Program-made: the position numbers and the translations under genes
Notes under the pieces: model-generated
Database searches by the model: none
Told to the model about the DNA's origin: nothing
What the model saw: the letters and a program-made list of their open reading frames with translations, nothing else
Source: a bacterium 1XD42-54
Lineage (GTDB): Bacteria > Bacillota > Clostridia > Lachnospirales > Lachnospiraceae
NCBI GenBank assembly: GCA_003612585.1
Contig: RAZH01000007.1
Span: 62,001-126,000 of the forward strand
DNA length: 64,000 nucleotides
Direction of reading: 5' to 3'
In this document: one piece after another, positions 8,495 to 16,185 of the stretch
Numbering within the stretch: the stretch's first letter is position 1
Layout of the letters: every line of letters begins with the position of its first letter

Positions 8495-8665
8495 TTATTC
8501 AGGTCTGTTCAATACTTTTTCCAGTCCCTGCAAGACAACTTCTGTCACAGTCATTTTGTGTTTCCTGGCATAATCACAGATACACTTATACATAGAATCT
8601 TCCACCCGGATACTCAACACTTTCTTTTTTATATTTTCCGACTTCGGTCTTCCTATTTTCGCCAT
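8495..8665 (-). CDS. Small ribbon-helix-helix-like protein (56 aa)
   Basis: A short gene immediately upstream of the integrase: 56 residues starting MAKIGRPKSENIKKKVLSIR. The KVLSIRVEDSMYKCICDYA strand-helix arrangement and following helix MTVTEVVLQGLEKVL fit a CopG/Arc-type ribbon-helix-helix DNA-binding fold. GGAGGAAT lies about 12 bases before the ATG. Being 36 bp before int in the same direction, it may regulate integrase expression or act as an accessory recombination factor. Function is inferred only from fold and position. Confidence 0.65.
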   Translation of the reverse strand: MAKIGRPKSENIKKKVLSIRVEDSMYKCICDYARKHKMTVTEVVLQGLEKVLNRPE

Positions 8666-8758
8666 ATCTGTTCTTATTCCTCCACATCCATATTATAATT
8701 TTCGTATGACAAGAAGTCAATCCCTATTTTTCGTCCTTCCACGATTTTCTTCTGTTCC

Positions 8759-8968
8759 CTACGCAATCCGAAATGTCTCCAGATATTTTTCAAAAATCTC
8801 ACAGTTTACAAGAGCAACCTTGTCAATCTTATACACTGCTTTAGCTTCTTTCGCCAACTCCTGGAATTTCGTCAGCCCAATGCTGTAAAGCTCTGCCCCT
8901 TCCTGATAACGGACAAATTTCTTCGCTATTTTCTTTGTTTTCTCTACATCTCTACGTGCATATCCCAT
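8759..8968 (-). CDS. Excisionase-like protein (DUF6462 type)
   Basis: 69-residue small helix-turn-helix protein: VRYQEGAELYSIGLTKFQELAKEAKAVYKI..., the winged-helix layout of Tn916-type Xis and of DUF6462 proteins found beside integrases. ATG 8968 is chosen because AGGAGGTG ends just upstream and overlaps the only longer start, a GTG at 8977. It lies 93 bp upstream of the ribbon-helix-helix gene, with int next, giving a likely xis-regulator-int order. Two paralogues sit at the other end of the element (23277-23763). Confidence 0.7.
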   Translation of the reverse strand: MGYARRDVEKTKKIAKKFVRYQEGAELYSIGLTKFQELAKEAKAVYKIDKVALVNCEIFEKYLETFRIA

Positions 8969-8984
8969 ACACGGCACCTCCTTT

Positions 8985-9031
8985 TTTGCATAAAAAAAGC
9001 AGCTAACCTATTTTTCGTAGACTAACTGCTC
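8985..9031 (-). terminator. Intrinsic terminator after the toxin-antitoxin operon
   Basis: AGCAGTTAGTCTA pairs with TAGGTTAGCTGCT across a 7-base loop (13 bp, three wobbles), followed by seven Ts on the minus strand. It begins 28 bases after the toxin stop codon and separates the toxin-antitoxin operon from the excisionase-integrase genes. Confidence 0.75.
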
Positions 9032-9059
9032 GTGTTTTTGTTCCATATTCTGTTTTAAT

Positions 9060-9392
9060 TTACGAAACGTCTTCTGTTTGACTTAACTGTTTATGAACAT
9101 CACGTCCACCATACATAATTCGCACTACATATACCGTTTCAGTTTCATCATCTGTTTTGTAAAATACCAGATAATTACCCACTGGAAAGAATCGAAGGCC
9201 TCTACTGTGCCACGGTTCTTCCTCATAGAGCCGATTTCTGTTCGGCATAGTATCCAGCTTCCGAATTGCCGTCATAATCCGCTCTGTCTGTCCTGCAGCA
9301 TTCTCCGGAGCTAACAGTTCCTCTGAAATATATCTGAAAATATTTCGCAGATCTTTCTTTGCTCCTGCTGTATACATCACTTTATATTTCAT
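9060..9392 (-). CDS. RelE/ParE-family toxin
   Basis: 110-residue protein with the compact RelE/ParE fold: MKYKVMYTAGAKKDLRNIFRYI, then helix ENAAGQTERIMTAIRKLDTMPN, then the core strands RGLRFFPVGNYLVFYKTD and VYVVRIMYGGRDV. Family members either cleave ribosome-bound mRNA or poison gyrase. The RIMYGGRD ending is common to ParE-type members, so the target cannot be assigned firmly. Its ATG overlaps the antitoxin stop by 4 bases, indicating translational coupling. In an integrated element it probably acts in stabilisation against loss. Confidence 0.85.
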   Translation of the reverse strand: MKYKVMYTAGAKKDLRNIFRYISEELLAPENAAGQTERIMTAIRKLDTMPNRNRLYEEEPWHSRGLRFFPVGNYLVFYKTDDETETVYVVRIMYGGRDVHKQLSQTEDVS

Positions 9393-9697
9393 ATACCAAA
9401 TTCCCGTTTCATTTCTGCTTCAACTTCATCTGCTGAATATACTCTGCCAGCCCTAATATCTTCCATGCCTTTCTCTATTTCTGCATCGAACTGTTCCTTT
9501 GTCAGAGAGCCATATGCAACAGGCTCTTCATAAGCTGGAAGTTTCATTTCAAAAGGAATTCCTCTCTGGAGTACAATCTGTCTCAGAAACATTCCTACTG
9601 CATTGGACATTGGAATACCAAGTCGATCAAGCACCTGTTCTGCCTGTTCTTTCACTTCAGGTTCGACACGTGCAAATACATTTGCTGTTCTTGCCAT
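9389..9697 (-). CDS. RelB/DinJ-family antitoxin
   Basis: 102-residue partner of the downstream toxin. The N-terminus MARTANVFARVEPEVKEQAE and LGIPMSNAVGMFLRQIV form the ribbon-helix-helix DNA-binding part of RelB/DinJ antitoxins. The acidic C-terminal tail (KGMEDIRAGRVYSADEVEAE) is the usual toxin-wrapping segment. ATG 9697 is chosen over an upstream start at 9781 because AGGAGGCG precedes it and the family begins with MA(R/K)TANV. It should autorepress its own operon; no operator was identified with confidence. Confidence 0.85.
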   Translation of the reverse strand: MARTANVFARVEPEVKEQAEQVLDRLGIPMSNAVGMFLRQIVLQRGIPFEMKLPAYEEPVAYGSLTKEQFDAEIEKGMEDIRAGRVYSADEVEAEMKREFGI

Positions 9698-9797
9698 AGA
9701 TATCGCCTCCTCTTTTTTCTTCATTATATCTTGTTTGATTGCAAGTTGCAAGCGATTCGCAATCTGTTTTCGTAATTTCATACACTGGCAGACGGCA

Positions 9798-9852
9798 GGT
9801 GGCAGATAAGGTATCTATAAAAATCTATATTTTCTTCAATGACTCTGCCACC
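9798..9852. other. 9-bp inverted repeat between primase gene and toxin-antitoxin operon
   Basis: GGTGGCAGA (9798-9806) and TCTGCCACC (9844-9852) are perfect complements around an AT-rich loop of 37 bases. It starts 2 bases after the primase-helicase stop codon. No T-run follows, so it could be a weak terminator, an mRNA end or a regulatory site. Confidence 0.35.
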
Positions 9853-9854
9853 CA

Positions 9855-11729
9855 TCATTCTTTTAATCGAATACTGTTTTCCTGCTTTTCATTTATTTGA
9901 TACTCCAACTCATTCTTCATCCGACTTCTTACATCACGCATGGTTCTTCCAGAGATTCCCTGCTCTTTTGCTTTTTCATCTAGTTTCCTGATTGAAATTT
10001 CTTTTTTATCAGCAAGCAGTTCCTTGATCAACTTTGCCCCTCTCTCCAGCTTTGTTTCTGTTGCTTTTCCTTCTTTCCCATCTAACAATTCATCAGCGGA
10101 AATCTCATAGGCTCCCACCCATCGGAAACCTTCTTCGTCTCCCAGTTTAAACGCCATTGTCTCCCCCGGTGGCGCTAGCGAACTTTTTTCATGAATCAAT
10201 ACCCTCGTGGTTGGATCTTTTCTTACTTTCCCAATGAAAATCAAGCTTCGCACTGCTGCCATGATATCAATAGAACCAAGTCCTCGATAAGTGCTCTGTG
10301 TTCCGGAGGACTTATTCAGATGTCCGATCAATACAATGGCACAACCGGTCTTCTCTGCAATCATTCCCAGTTTTCGAAACACCGGGCGTACTTCATTTGC
10401 ACGGTTCATATCCACATCTGCTCCAATAAACGCCTGTACCGGATCAATAATTACAAGCCTCACTTGATTCTGTCTGACTGCTTTTTCAATTCGATCATCG
10501 GATAACGTCAACACTTCTTCCGAATCATCAATCACCATAACCCGACTTAGATCAGCTCCTGCTTCTACCAGTCTTGGCTTGATCGTATCACCCATACCAT
10601 CCTCCGCTGTCTGATAGATTACATTGAATGGTTCGATATCTTCCATATTCGGAAACAATTTTCTGTTGGTACAGGCTGCCGTCAGCATCATTGCAAAATA
10701 AGTTTTTCCCTCTCCCGGATTGCCCTGAATAATTGTCAGTTTTCCAAATGGAATATAGGGGAACCACAACCAATCCACATTGGTCTGTTCAATGTCTTCA
10801 TAACACAACATCGGCACCAGCTCTTCTGTTTCTGGTACTTTGATTGTGATTGTTTCTGCAATTGCTTTCTTTCTGTCGGCGTTTTTATCACAGAGAATTT
10901 CGTTCCAGTCTTTTCGTGATGGTTTCAGACGAATTACACTGTACCCTTCCAGAATTTCTTCTGCCAGCTTCTCACAAGCCTCATTCCCTGCCTGGTCATT
11001 ATCCAGGCACAGGAAAACAGAAGTAATCTGAGGGCGTTCAGAAAGAAAAGTCATCAGTGCCACACTGGAGACTCCACCCAGACTCAGATAGCTACGTTTC
11101 TTCCAATCTTTTGGAAATAACTGGATAAATGAAAGCAAATCAATGGCTGCTTCAAATACAAACAACTGATTATCCGTTCCTCTGTAACTGAATCCATAAG
11201 ATTTATCAGAACCTGCTACATCTCCACGATATTTTATTTCACCAGTTCCCCGGCAGTGTGCATATCTTGGAATACCATCTGCATCTCTGCCGACAAATAT
11301 AACATTATGATGCTTCTTTTCTTCGTAAATATCACCTCTGTCAATCCAATCTTCCACCAGTGTTTTCTCAATCTCTCTTTTTTCTGTCAGATACTTCATG
11401 ATTTTTTCATTATCCTCATTTTTCTCCGGTAATCGGAAGTCTTTAGACGGGGCGGGGCAGGACTTCTGCCTGCCTTCGCCTTCTTCCCCAATCAGAATTT
11501 TCACTGCTTCTGGGAATGTTGCATAATAAAATTCCATCACAAAGTCTACCGGATAACCACCCTTACTCTGACTATGCCGATACCATCGATTTCCGGATAT
11601 CGTTACACTGTCATGCTTTTTCCAACGGTATTCCCTACCACTTTTCACCAACTGTTCCCCTTGTGCGTTCAGAAAAGACACAAGATCGGTCTGGTTTGCT
11701 CTTGCAATCTGTTCTTCTGTATACTGCAT
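9855..11729 (-). CDS. Primase-helicase fusion of the mobile element (Toprim plus RecA-like ATPase)
   Basis: About 624 residues. The N-terminal part has a DUF3991-like module (FYYATFPEAVKILIGEE). It is followed by a Toprim domain with Glu193 in FVFEAAID and the DxD pair in LCLDNDQAGNEA (about 243-251). The C-terminal half is a RecA/DnaB-like ATPase with Walker A GNPGEGKTY (about 336) and Walker B-like LVIIDPVQAFIG, then a short winged-helix tail. Such proteins act in replication of mobilised elements, unwinding DNA and priming. I chose ATG 11729, spaced 8 bases from AGGAAAGGA. It lies 38 bp downstream of the relaxase gene, probably in one operon. Confidence 0.8.
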   Translation of the reverse strand: MQYTEEQIARANQTDLVSFLNAQGEQLVKSGREYRWKKHDSVTISGNRWYRHSQSKGGYPVDFVMEFYYATFPEAVKILIGEEGEGRQKSCPAPSKDFRLPEKNEDNEKIMKYLTEKREIEKTLVEDWIDRGDIYEEKKHHNVIFVGRDADGIPRYAHCRGTGEIKYRGDVAGSDKSYGFSYRGTDNQLFVFEAAIDLLSFIQLFPKDWKKRSYLSLGGVSSVALMTFLSERPQITSVFLCLDNDQAGNEACEKLAEEILEGYSVIRLKPSRKDWNEILCDKNADRKKAIAETITIKVPETEELVPMLCYEDIEQTNVDWLWFPYIPFGKLTIIQGNPGEGKTYFAMMLTAACTNRKLFPNMEDIEPFNVIYQTAEDGMGDTIKPRLVEAGADLSRVMVIDDSEEVLTLSDDRIEKAVRQNQVRLVIIDPVQAFIGADVDMNRANEVRPVFRKLGMIAEKTGCAIVLIGHLNKSSGTQSTYRGLGSIDIMAAVRSLIFIGKVRKDPTTRVLIHEKSSLAPPGETMAFKLGDEEGFRWVGAYEISADELLDGKEGKATETKLERGAKLIKELLADKKEISIRKLDEKAKEQGISGRTMRDVRSRMKNELEYQINEKQENSIRLKE

Positions 11730-11767
11730 TTTCATCATCCTTTCCTGCCTGTCCTGCTGACAGACTT

Positions 11768-13495
11768 CTATAAATTCATATCATAGTTCCGTTTTTTCCT
11801 CACTGTCTGTTGTTTTGCATCACGTTCTTCACACTCTTTCTTCTTTTCAGCCAGTTGTTTCCGAATAGAAGTCTTCTTTTCTGGTTTCCGCTCCGTCTCA
11901 TTCACCGACTGTTGCTCTGCTTTACTGTTTTCTTCGAAAATATCTTCTGTCTGGGCTGCGTGAAATGCCGGGAACTTCACCTGCTTCTCCCTTTTTTCTT
12001 CTGAACGCCCGGAGGTATCTGTTTCTGCCATTTCCCGGTCACATCTGGCAATGTCTGCACAACTCTGTACCTTTTTTACAAATGCAAGTTCGTCCTGATA
12101 AGGCTGATTATCTGCTTTCAGCTCTTCGATCACAGACCGGAGTTCTTCTTTCTCGCGTTTCCATCTGGCTGTTGGCACCTTTCCATTTTTATCCAAGTGC
12201 TGTTTCAGTTCCCGTTCACATTTGCGATAATAATTGATTTCTTTCTTATGCTGCTGATAGTATTTCTCTCGTTTTTTCGGAAAAAAGAAATGGTTGTACT
12301 CGTCTATCAATGGCTGGTTTGCCTTTATTACTTCTGCCATCTTTTGCAGATTTTCCAATTTCTTTAACTGCTCTCGCTTTTCGGAAATTTCTTTTTTGCT
12401 GACTGATACAACACCATTCAGTTCATCAATCCTTTCCTGCAGATCCTCCATTGTCTCTATCTTATGAGTCTGGAGGTAATTGATGGATTTTGCAAACTCC
12501 TGTAAGTTGGAGAGATTCTTCCCTCTCCGTTTCATCTCCGCATAGAAATTTGGAAGCGGTGGTCTGCCTTGCGTTTTCTTATCATAATAATCTTGCAAGC
12601 TTTCCAGAAGTGTCGGATTCTGCCTGCGATCCAGTTCGGCTTTCATTTCCTCATACGCTGTCTTCATCCACTGAATAGATTCTTTCAGAGAAATAAACAT
12701 CTGGTTGAACTGCCGGATAGCTCGGTTCAGTTCCCCAATCACTGTTTTAATTCCCTTTTTCTCCATTGCTCGCACTTCATACCCTTCATGGATCGTCGGA
12801 AGCAGATCAATTCCCTGCTCTTTGTAAGAGCGGTGATCAATTCTTGCTGCCATGTGACATTCCCGGAATTTTTCGTTCACCTTCTCTGTCCACGCTCTTC
12901 TCCATTCCTTTAAAAGCTCCGGATCATTCCATCCGGTAGTAGAAACAGCATTGAATATATCCTTTCCTTTGGCATCTTTAATCCGATTTCCGTATTCATC
13001 CAAAACATATTCCCGTTTCTGCTTGTTTCCCCAGCTTCCTTCTTCTGTAAAAGGACGGATTGGAGCAAGTACATGAAAATGTGGATTGTCCGGTTCATCT
13101 TCGTTCTTTGATTTTCCCTCATGAACTGCCAGATCTACAATCATGCCACGAGCTACGAACTGCTCCCAGCAAAACTCTCTCGCCAATTCTATATTTTCAT
13201 CCAATGTCAGTTCATTTTGTAAAGCAATATCAAAAGAATAAGCTAACTGTGCCCGTTTACTTTTCTCTATCTGCTCTACCTCATTCCAAAGTGTTTCCCG
13301 GTCAGACAAACGTTCCGGCACATATTCCGGTGTCAGGATTTCTGTGAAAACCACTCCCGACTTTTTTGTATAATCATGCGTCTGTCCATAGTAATCGTTA
13401 TAAAGCTTTTGCCCCGAAATATAAGCTGCGGAATTAACCACTGTCTGACCTTTTCCTCTGGAAACTTGCTTTACTGAAAAATGATACAGTGCCAT
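11768..13495 (-). CDS. MobA/MobL-family conjugative relaxase
   Basis: 575-residue relaxase that would nick at an origin of transfer and stay bound to the transferred strand. The N-terminal 230 residues show the MobA_MobL signature: MALYHFSVKQVSRGKGQ, SAAYISGQKL, the HUH-type metal ligands in NPHFHVLAPIRPF (about 140) and ARIDHRSYKEQGID...PTIHEG. The rest is long and charged with coiled-coil character. The ATG overlaps the DUF3847 stop (TAATG), so translation is coupled. With no type IV secretion genes in the element, it must borrow a mating apparatus in trans. Confidence 0.92.
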   Translation of the reverse strand: MALYHFSVKQVSRGKGQTVVNSAAYISGQKLYNDYYGQTHDYTKKSGVVFTEILTPEYVPERLSDRETLWNEVEQIEKSKRAQLAYSFDIALQNELTLDENIELAREFCWEQFVARGMIVDLAVHEGKSKNEDEPDNPHFHVLAPIRPFTEEGSWGNKQKREYVLDEYGNRIKDAKGKDIFNAVSTTGWNDPELLKEWRRAWTEKVNEKFRECHMAARIDHRSYKEQGIDLLPTIHEGYEVRAMEKKGIKTVIGELNRAIRQFNQMFISLKESIQWMKTAYEEMKAELDRRQNPTLLESLQDYYDKKTQGRPPLPNFYAEMKRRGKNLSNLQEFAKSINYLQTHKIETMEDLQERIDELNGVVSVSKKEISEKREQLKKLENLQKMAEVIKANQPLIDEYNHFFFPKKREKYYQQHKKEINYYRKCERELKQHLDKNGKVPTARWKREKEELRSVIEELKADNQPYQDELAFVKKVQSCADIARCDREMAETDTSGRSEEKREKQVKFPAFHAAQTEDIFEENSKAEQQSVNETERKPEKKTSIRKQLAEKKKECEERDAKQQTVRKKRNYDMNL

Positions 13496-13887
13496 TAGCC
13501 GTCATCTCCTCTTTCTGCTTTTTCAACTGCTTCTGCAATTTGCTGTTGTTCTTTGTGTAAAGCTGCCATGTAACCCTGTCGTACAATACTCTTGTTGTAA
13601 CTGCTGTTCTTCAACTGATCCATAACATCCTGAACTTCTTCCTGCTCCAAATCTCTGGATAATGGAAATGCTTTTTCAAACTCTGCACCTTTAACAATCA
13701 ATCTATGGGAACGTTCCTTTCGCTCCACCAACTTCTTTCTCTGCTCCAGAAGATTTTTATTGTGGATCGCATGTTCCAGTTCCTTTTTACTTTTTTCCAT
13801 GTTGGCTTTCAGTTCTTCCAATGACATGGATTCATATTTGGGATTTTTCGCTCTGCTCAATTTCTTTTCCTCCTTATTTTTATGCAA
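13495..13887 (-). CDS. DUF3847 mobilization accessory protein
   Basis: 130-residue, highly charged, mostly coiled-coil protein (LEELKANMEKSKKELEHAIHNKNLLEQRKK). The mid-part HRLIVKGAEFEKAF is diagnostic of DUF3847 proteins, nearly always encoded directly upstream of MobA/MobL relaxases. By position it is probably a relaxosome accessory factor. AGGAGGAAAAG precedes the ATG. It heads the mob operon, and a hairpin terminator for the AIPR gene lies directly upstream. Confidence 0.75.
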   Translation of the reverse strand: MHKNKEEKKLSRAKNPKYESMSLEELKANMEKSKKELEHAIHNKNLLEQRKKLVERKERSHRLIVKGAEFEKAFPLSRDLEQEEVQDVMDQLKNSSYNKSIVRQGYMAALHKEQQQIAEAVEKAERGDDG

Positions 13888-13924
13888 ATAAAAAGAATCA
13901 GCACTGTCACCAATACCGATTCTT
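13885..13924 (-). terminator. Terminator of the AIPR gene
   Basis: AAGAATC pairs with GATTCTT, with an inner TATTG/CAGTG stem and a GTGA loop, followed by TTTTTATTT on the minus strand. It lies 74-105 bases after the AIPR stop and abuts the DUF3847 ribosome-binding site. It marks one border of the defence cargo. Confidence 0.65.
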
Positions 13925-13997
13925 ATTATAAAAACTAAAATGATTTCCTAAATTTCAAAACTTCAATCTAAGTTATACTTATTAAATTTTTAATAGA

Positions 13998-15947
13998 TTA
14001 TATAGTAAATCTCTTTACAAAATCTGTATACATCTCCTGATATGTAAGATCTCCAGCCATTTCTTCAGATAATGTATCAAAAAAATCTGTTTGACTTTGT
14101 GCTTTCTTCAACCAGTTAGTTGCACTTCCACTACCAGAAGCGGCAAGTAATTTAGACATTATTTTTACAGTAGCCTGTAAAAATTTATTTGCAAAATAAT
14201 CAATTATTTCATCTTTGTATGATGAATTTCGATTATCTCTATAAAAACTAAAATAATCAAATGTATTTTTCTCGCCGATAGTCCCGTAATTATCTTTAAG
14301 CGTAAAATATAAAGCAATACAATAAAACATACATGTATTATTCACCTCTTTATATCTCTGATTTAATTGAATCATCTTTTGCTGCTGTTCAATGTTTCCC
14401 CAACTGGCGGATATATGCTCATTGCATTTTGCGATTCTCTCATCGTAACTCTTTTTCATTTTATTTCTTGCTTGAATATATAAATATTTAACAAACAATG
14501 CTTCATCAATTTCTTCCTTACTCTTTTGAAATAAAACACCTTTCTTATCATCTTCTTCAGAAAGATAAAATATTTGATCATAATAAGCATTAACTAAATA
14601 TTCTGTATCTGAAGCATCTTTATTAAAAAGTGTCTTTTTCTTATCTTTTGCTGTAAATGGTGATTGTAAAAAAGCAGCAAACGCTAACTGTGCAAGTTCC
14701 TCATTGGTGATTCTTTGATGTTTTTCGAATCTTGGTTGTGGCGGAACAGTCTGACCTCTTCTTATCTCTACAAATATATTCGGAGCTTCACCTGTCATAC
14801 ATATTCTCTGCAATTCTTTTTGCTCAGTATTATTTGCAACCATATCTCTTGAAGACATTGGATTCTGTAAATTATTATAAATAGAAATATTACCACTAAG
14901 CTTTTCATTATTAACCTGCATTATTCTCACAAGAACATATACTTTTTTTAACTGCTCTATTTCATCCGGTTCATTGTTAATTAATGCATTTCGCAAATAT
15001 GCTCCTAATGTGTTTGTAGTTTGTGCACCATTAATAATTGAAAAATTAGTAATCTCAATTAAATCAACATCTCCATTACGGCCCTTACGATGTGCATCTA
15101 ATTCTTCGCAAAGAATAGTTATTCCATTATTATAATTCCAAAATCGTTCTGGTTCATTTTTTATGGTTTTCATCATTGCTTCGTACGTTTTAGATTTTTT
15201 CTGGTCTAAAGAGTCTCTTAGATTCTGACCAAATAAAATATTTCTTCCCATTGAAGAACTCACATATTTATTGCATAAAACAGCCAAATCATATCCTCTT
15301 ATATTGCAAAGCATCGCATTATCTGACGAATTCTCATAAAGAATATAATTATTAAACATATCCGAAGTGAACTCTGCATAAGGAACCTTTAAAATATGGT
15401 CCTCTCGCCCCAGACTCTCTAGTACAACTTCCATTTCATTTATTGTTACTATTTTTTCATTTGCCTTAAAATTTTTTCCATAATTCAATATTCCTGTATG
15501 ATAAACATAATATGTACAATTATTTTTGAACGAAGAATTAAAATTTGTTTCTGAAATTATATCTCGCAAATTTGACTGGACACTATTAGGATTTTTCAAA
15601 TACCTCCTAATAGCATCATGCATTTCCAAAAAGCATACTCTTATCTCTTCTTCTGTTAACTCTGTGTATTTAGACTGAATAATATCATAATAGTATTCAT
15701 CTCCATCCTCAGTCTCAATAAATAAATCAATACCGCTGTCTGGAGGAGCAACAATAATTTTAGATATTTTATCAACATTTTCTGGTGAAATTTTACAATC
15801 TAATGTTTCACCATACATTATTTTTAAAATAGCTAATGTAAACGCATCCTCTGGTGTGTTATTTCTTACTATTGCTCTATGATTTGGCAATCCAGCAAAA
15901 TCCTTATAAAAATTATCGACAAGTATTCTAACTTTATTTTCAGACAT
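13998..15947 (-). CDS. AIPR-family (abortive infection phage resistance) protein
   Basis: 649 codons including the stop. The central part INGAQTTNTLGAYL, VRIMQVNNEKLSGNISIYNNLQNP and SRDMVANNTEQKELQ is the hallmark of AIPR proteins. The N-terminal 100 residues look like a restriction-endonuclease fold: SGIDLFIE supplies Asp74, and YDIIQSKY supplies Gln91-x-Lys93, a PD-(D/Q)xK arrangement. It is likely a nuclease effector triggered on phage infection; this is inference from the family. ATG 15947 follows AGGTGAAAG and is preferred over an extension to 15989. It is AT-rich, 238 bp downstream of the AAA ATPase gene, separated by a hairpin array and a possible promoter of its own (TATAAT, 15973-15978). 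Confidence 0.8.
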   Translation of the reverse strand: MSENKVRILVDNFYKDFAGLPNHRAIVRNNTPEDAFTLAILKIMYGETLDCKISPENVDKISKIIVAPPDSGIDLFIETEDGDEYYYDIIQSKYTELTEEEIRVCFLEMHDAIRRYLKNPNSVQSNLRDIISETNFNSSFKNNCTYYVYHTGILNYGKNFKANEKIVTINEMEVVLESLGREDHILKVPYAEFTSDMFNNYILYENSSDNAMLCNIRGYDLAVLCNKYVSSSMGRNILFGQNLRDSLDQKKSKTYEAMMKTIKNEPERFWNYNNGITILCEELDAHRKGRNGDVDLIEITNFSIINGAQTTNTLGAYLRNALINNEPDEIEQLKKVYVLVRIMQVNNEKLSGNISIYNNLQNPMSSRDMVANNTEQKELQRICMTGEAPNIFVEIRRGQTVPPQPRFEKHQRITNEELAQLAFAAFLQSPFTAKDKKKTLFNKDASDTEYLVNAYYDQIFYLSEEDDKKGVLFQKSKEEIDEALFVKYLYIQARNKMKKSYDERIAKCNEHISASWGNIEQQQKMIQLNQRYKEVNNTCMFYCIALYFTLKDNYGTIGEKNTFDYFSFYRDNRNSSYKDEIIDYFANKFLQATVKIMSKLLAASGSGSATNWLKKAQSQTDFFDTLSEEMAGDLTYQEMYTDFVKRFTI

Positions 15948-15972
15948 TCTTTCACCTATTTTCTTTAGTTTT

Positions 15973-15978
15973 ATTATA
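15973..15978 (-). promoter_or_regulatory. Possible -10 element of an AIPR promoter
   Basis: A perfect TATAAT on the minus strand, 25 bases upstream of the AIPR start. No good -35 hexamer lies at the right distance (AAAACA-like at best). Taken alone this is weak, but it would make AIPR transcription independent of the upstream genes. Confidence 0.35.
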
Positions 15979-16038
15979 TATACTACCATGTAATATGTTT
16001 TAGCACCATTTTTTTCACCTAGATATTCACTTTCACCA

Positions 16039-16183
16039 CAAAGGAAATTCCTTTGCCCGAAATCTATGATTTCGCTATATCTTTGGATTGAAATTTTTCA
16101 AATCCAGGAATAGCACCGCAGGTCACACGATACAGGCAGATGCAATCACCTGTATAGAAGTGCGCTCTTAGCTTCGCTAAGAG
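16039..16183 (-). ncRNA. Array of five consecutive hairpins, possible structured RNA
   Basis: Five inverted repeats fill this gap. They are CTCTTAGC/GCTAAGAG (16165-16183), ATACAGG/CCTGTAT (16130-16155), a TGGATT-GAAA/TTTC-AATCCA stem (16084-16106), CGAAATC/GATTTCG (16058-16074) and CAAAGGAA/TTCCTTTG (16039-16055). There is no open reading frame and no T-run. The first hairpin begins 2 bases after the AAA ATPase stop codon. Candidates are a regulatory leader for the AIPR gene, a non-coding partner of the system, or a transcript-processing region. The RNA class is not recognised. Confidence 0.5.
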
Positions 16184-16185
16184 AA

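Noticed and set aside
9060-9697. The toxin-antitoxin pair as a novel system
   Set aside because: Both proteins fit well-known RelE/ParE and RelB/DinJ families with the usual 4-base overlap; a standard stabilisation module.
16039-16183. Possible CRISPR array or phage attachment repeats
   Set aside because: The five stems differ in sequence; there is no repeated unit with spacers and no cas genes.
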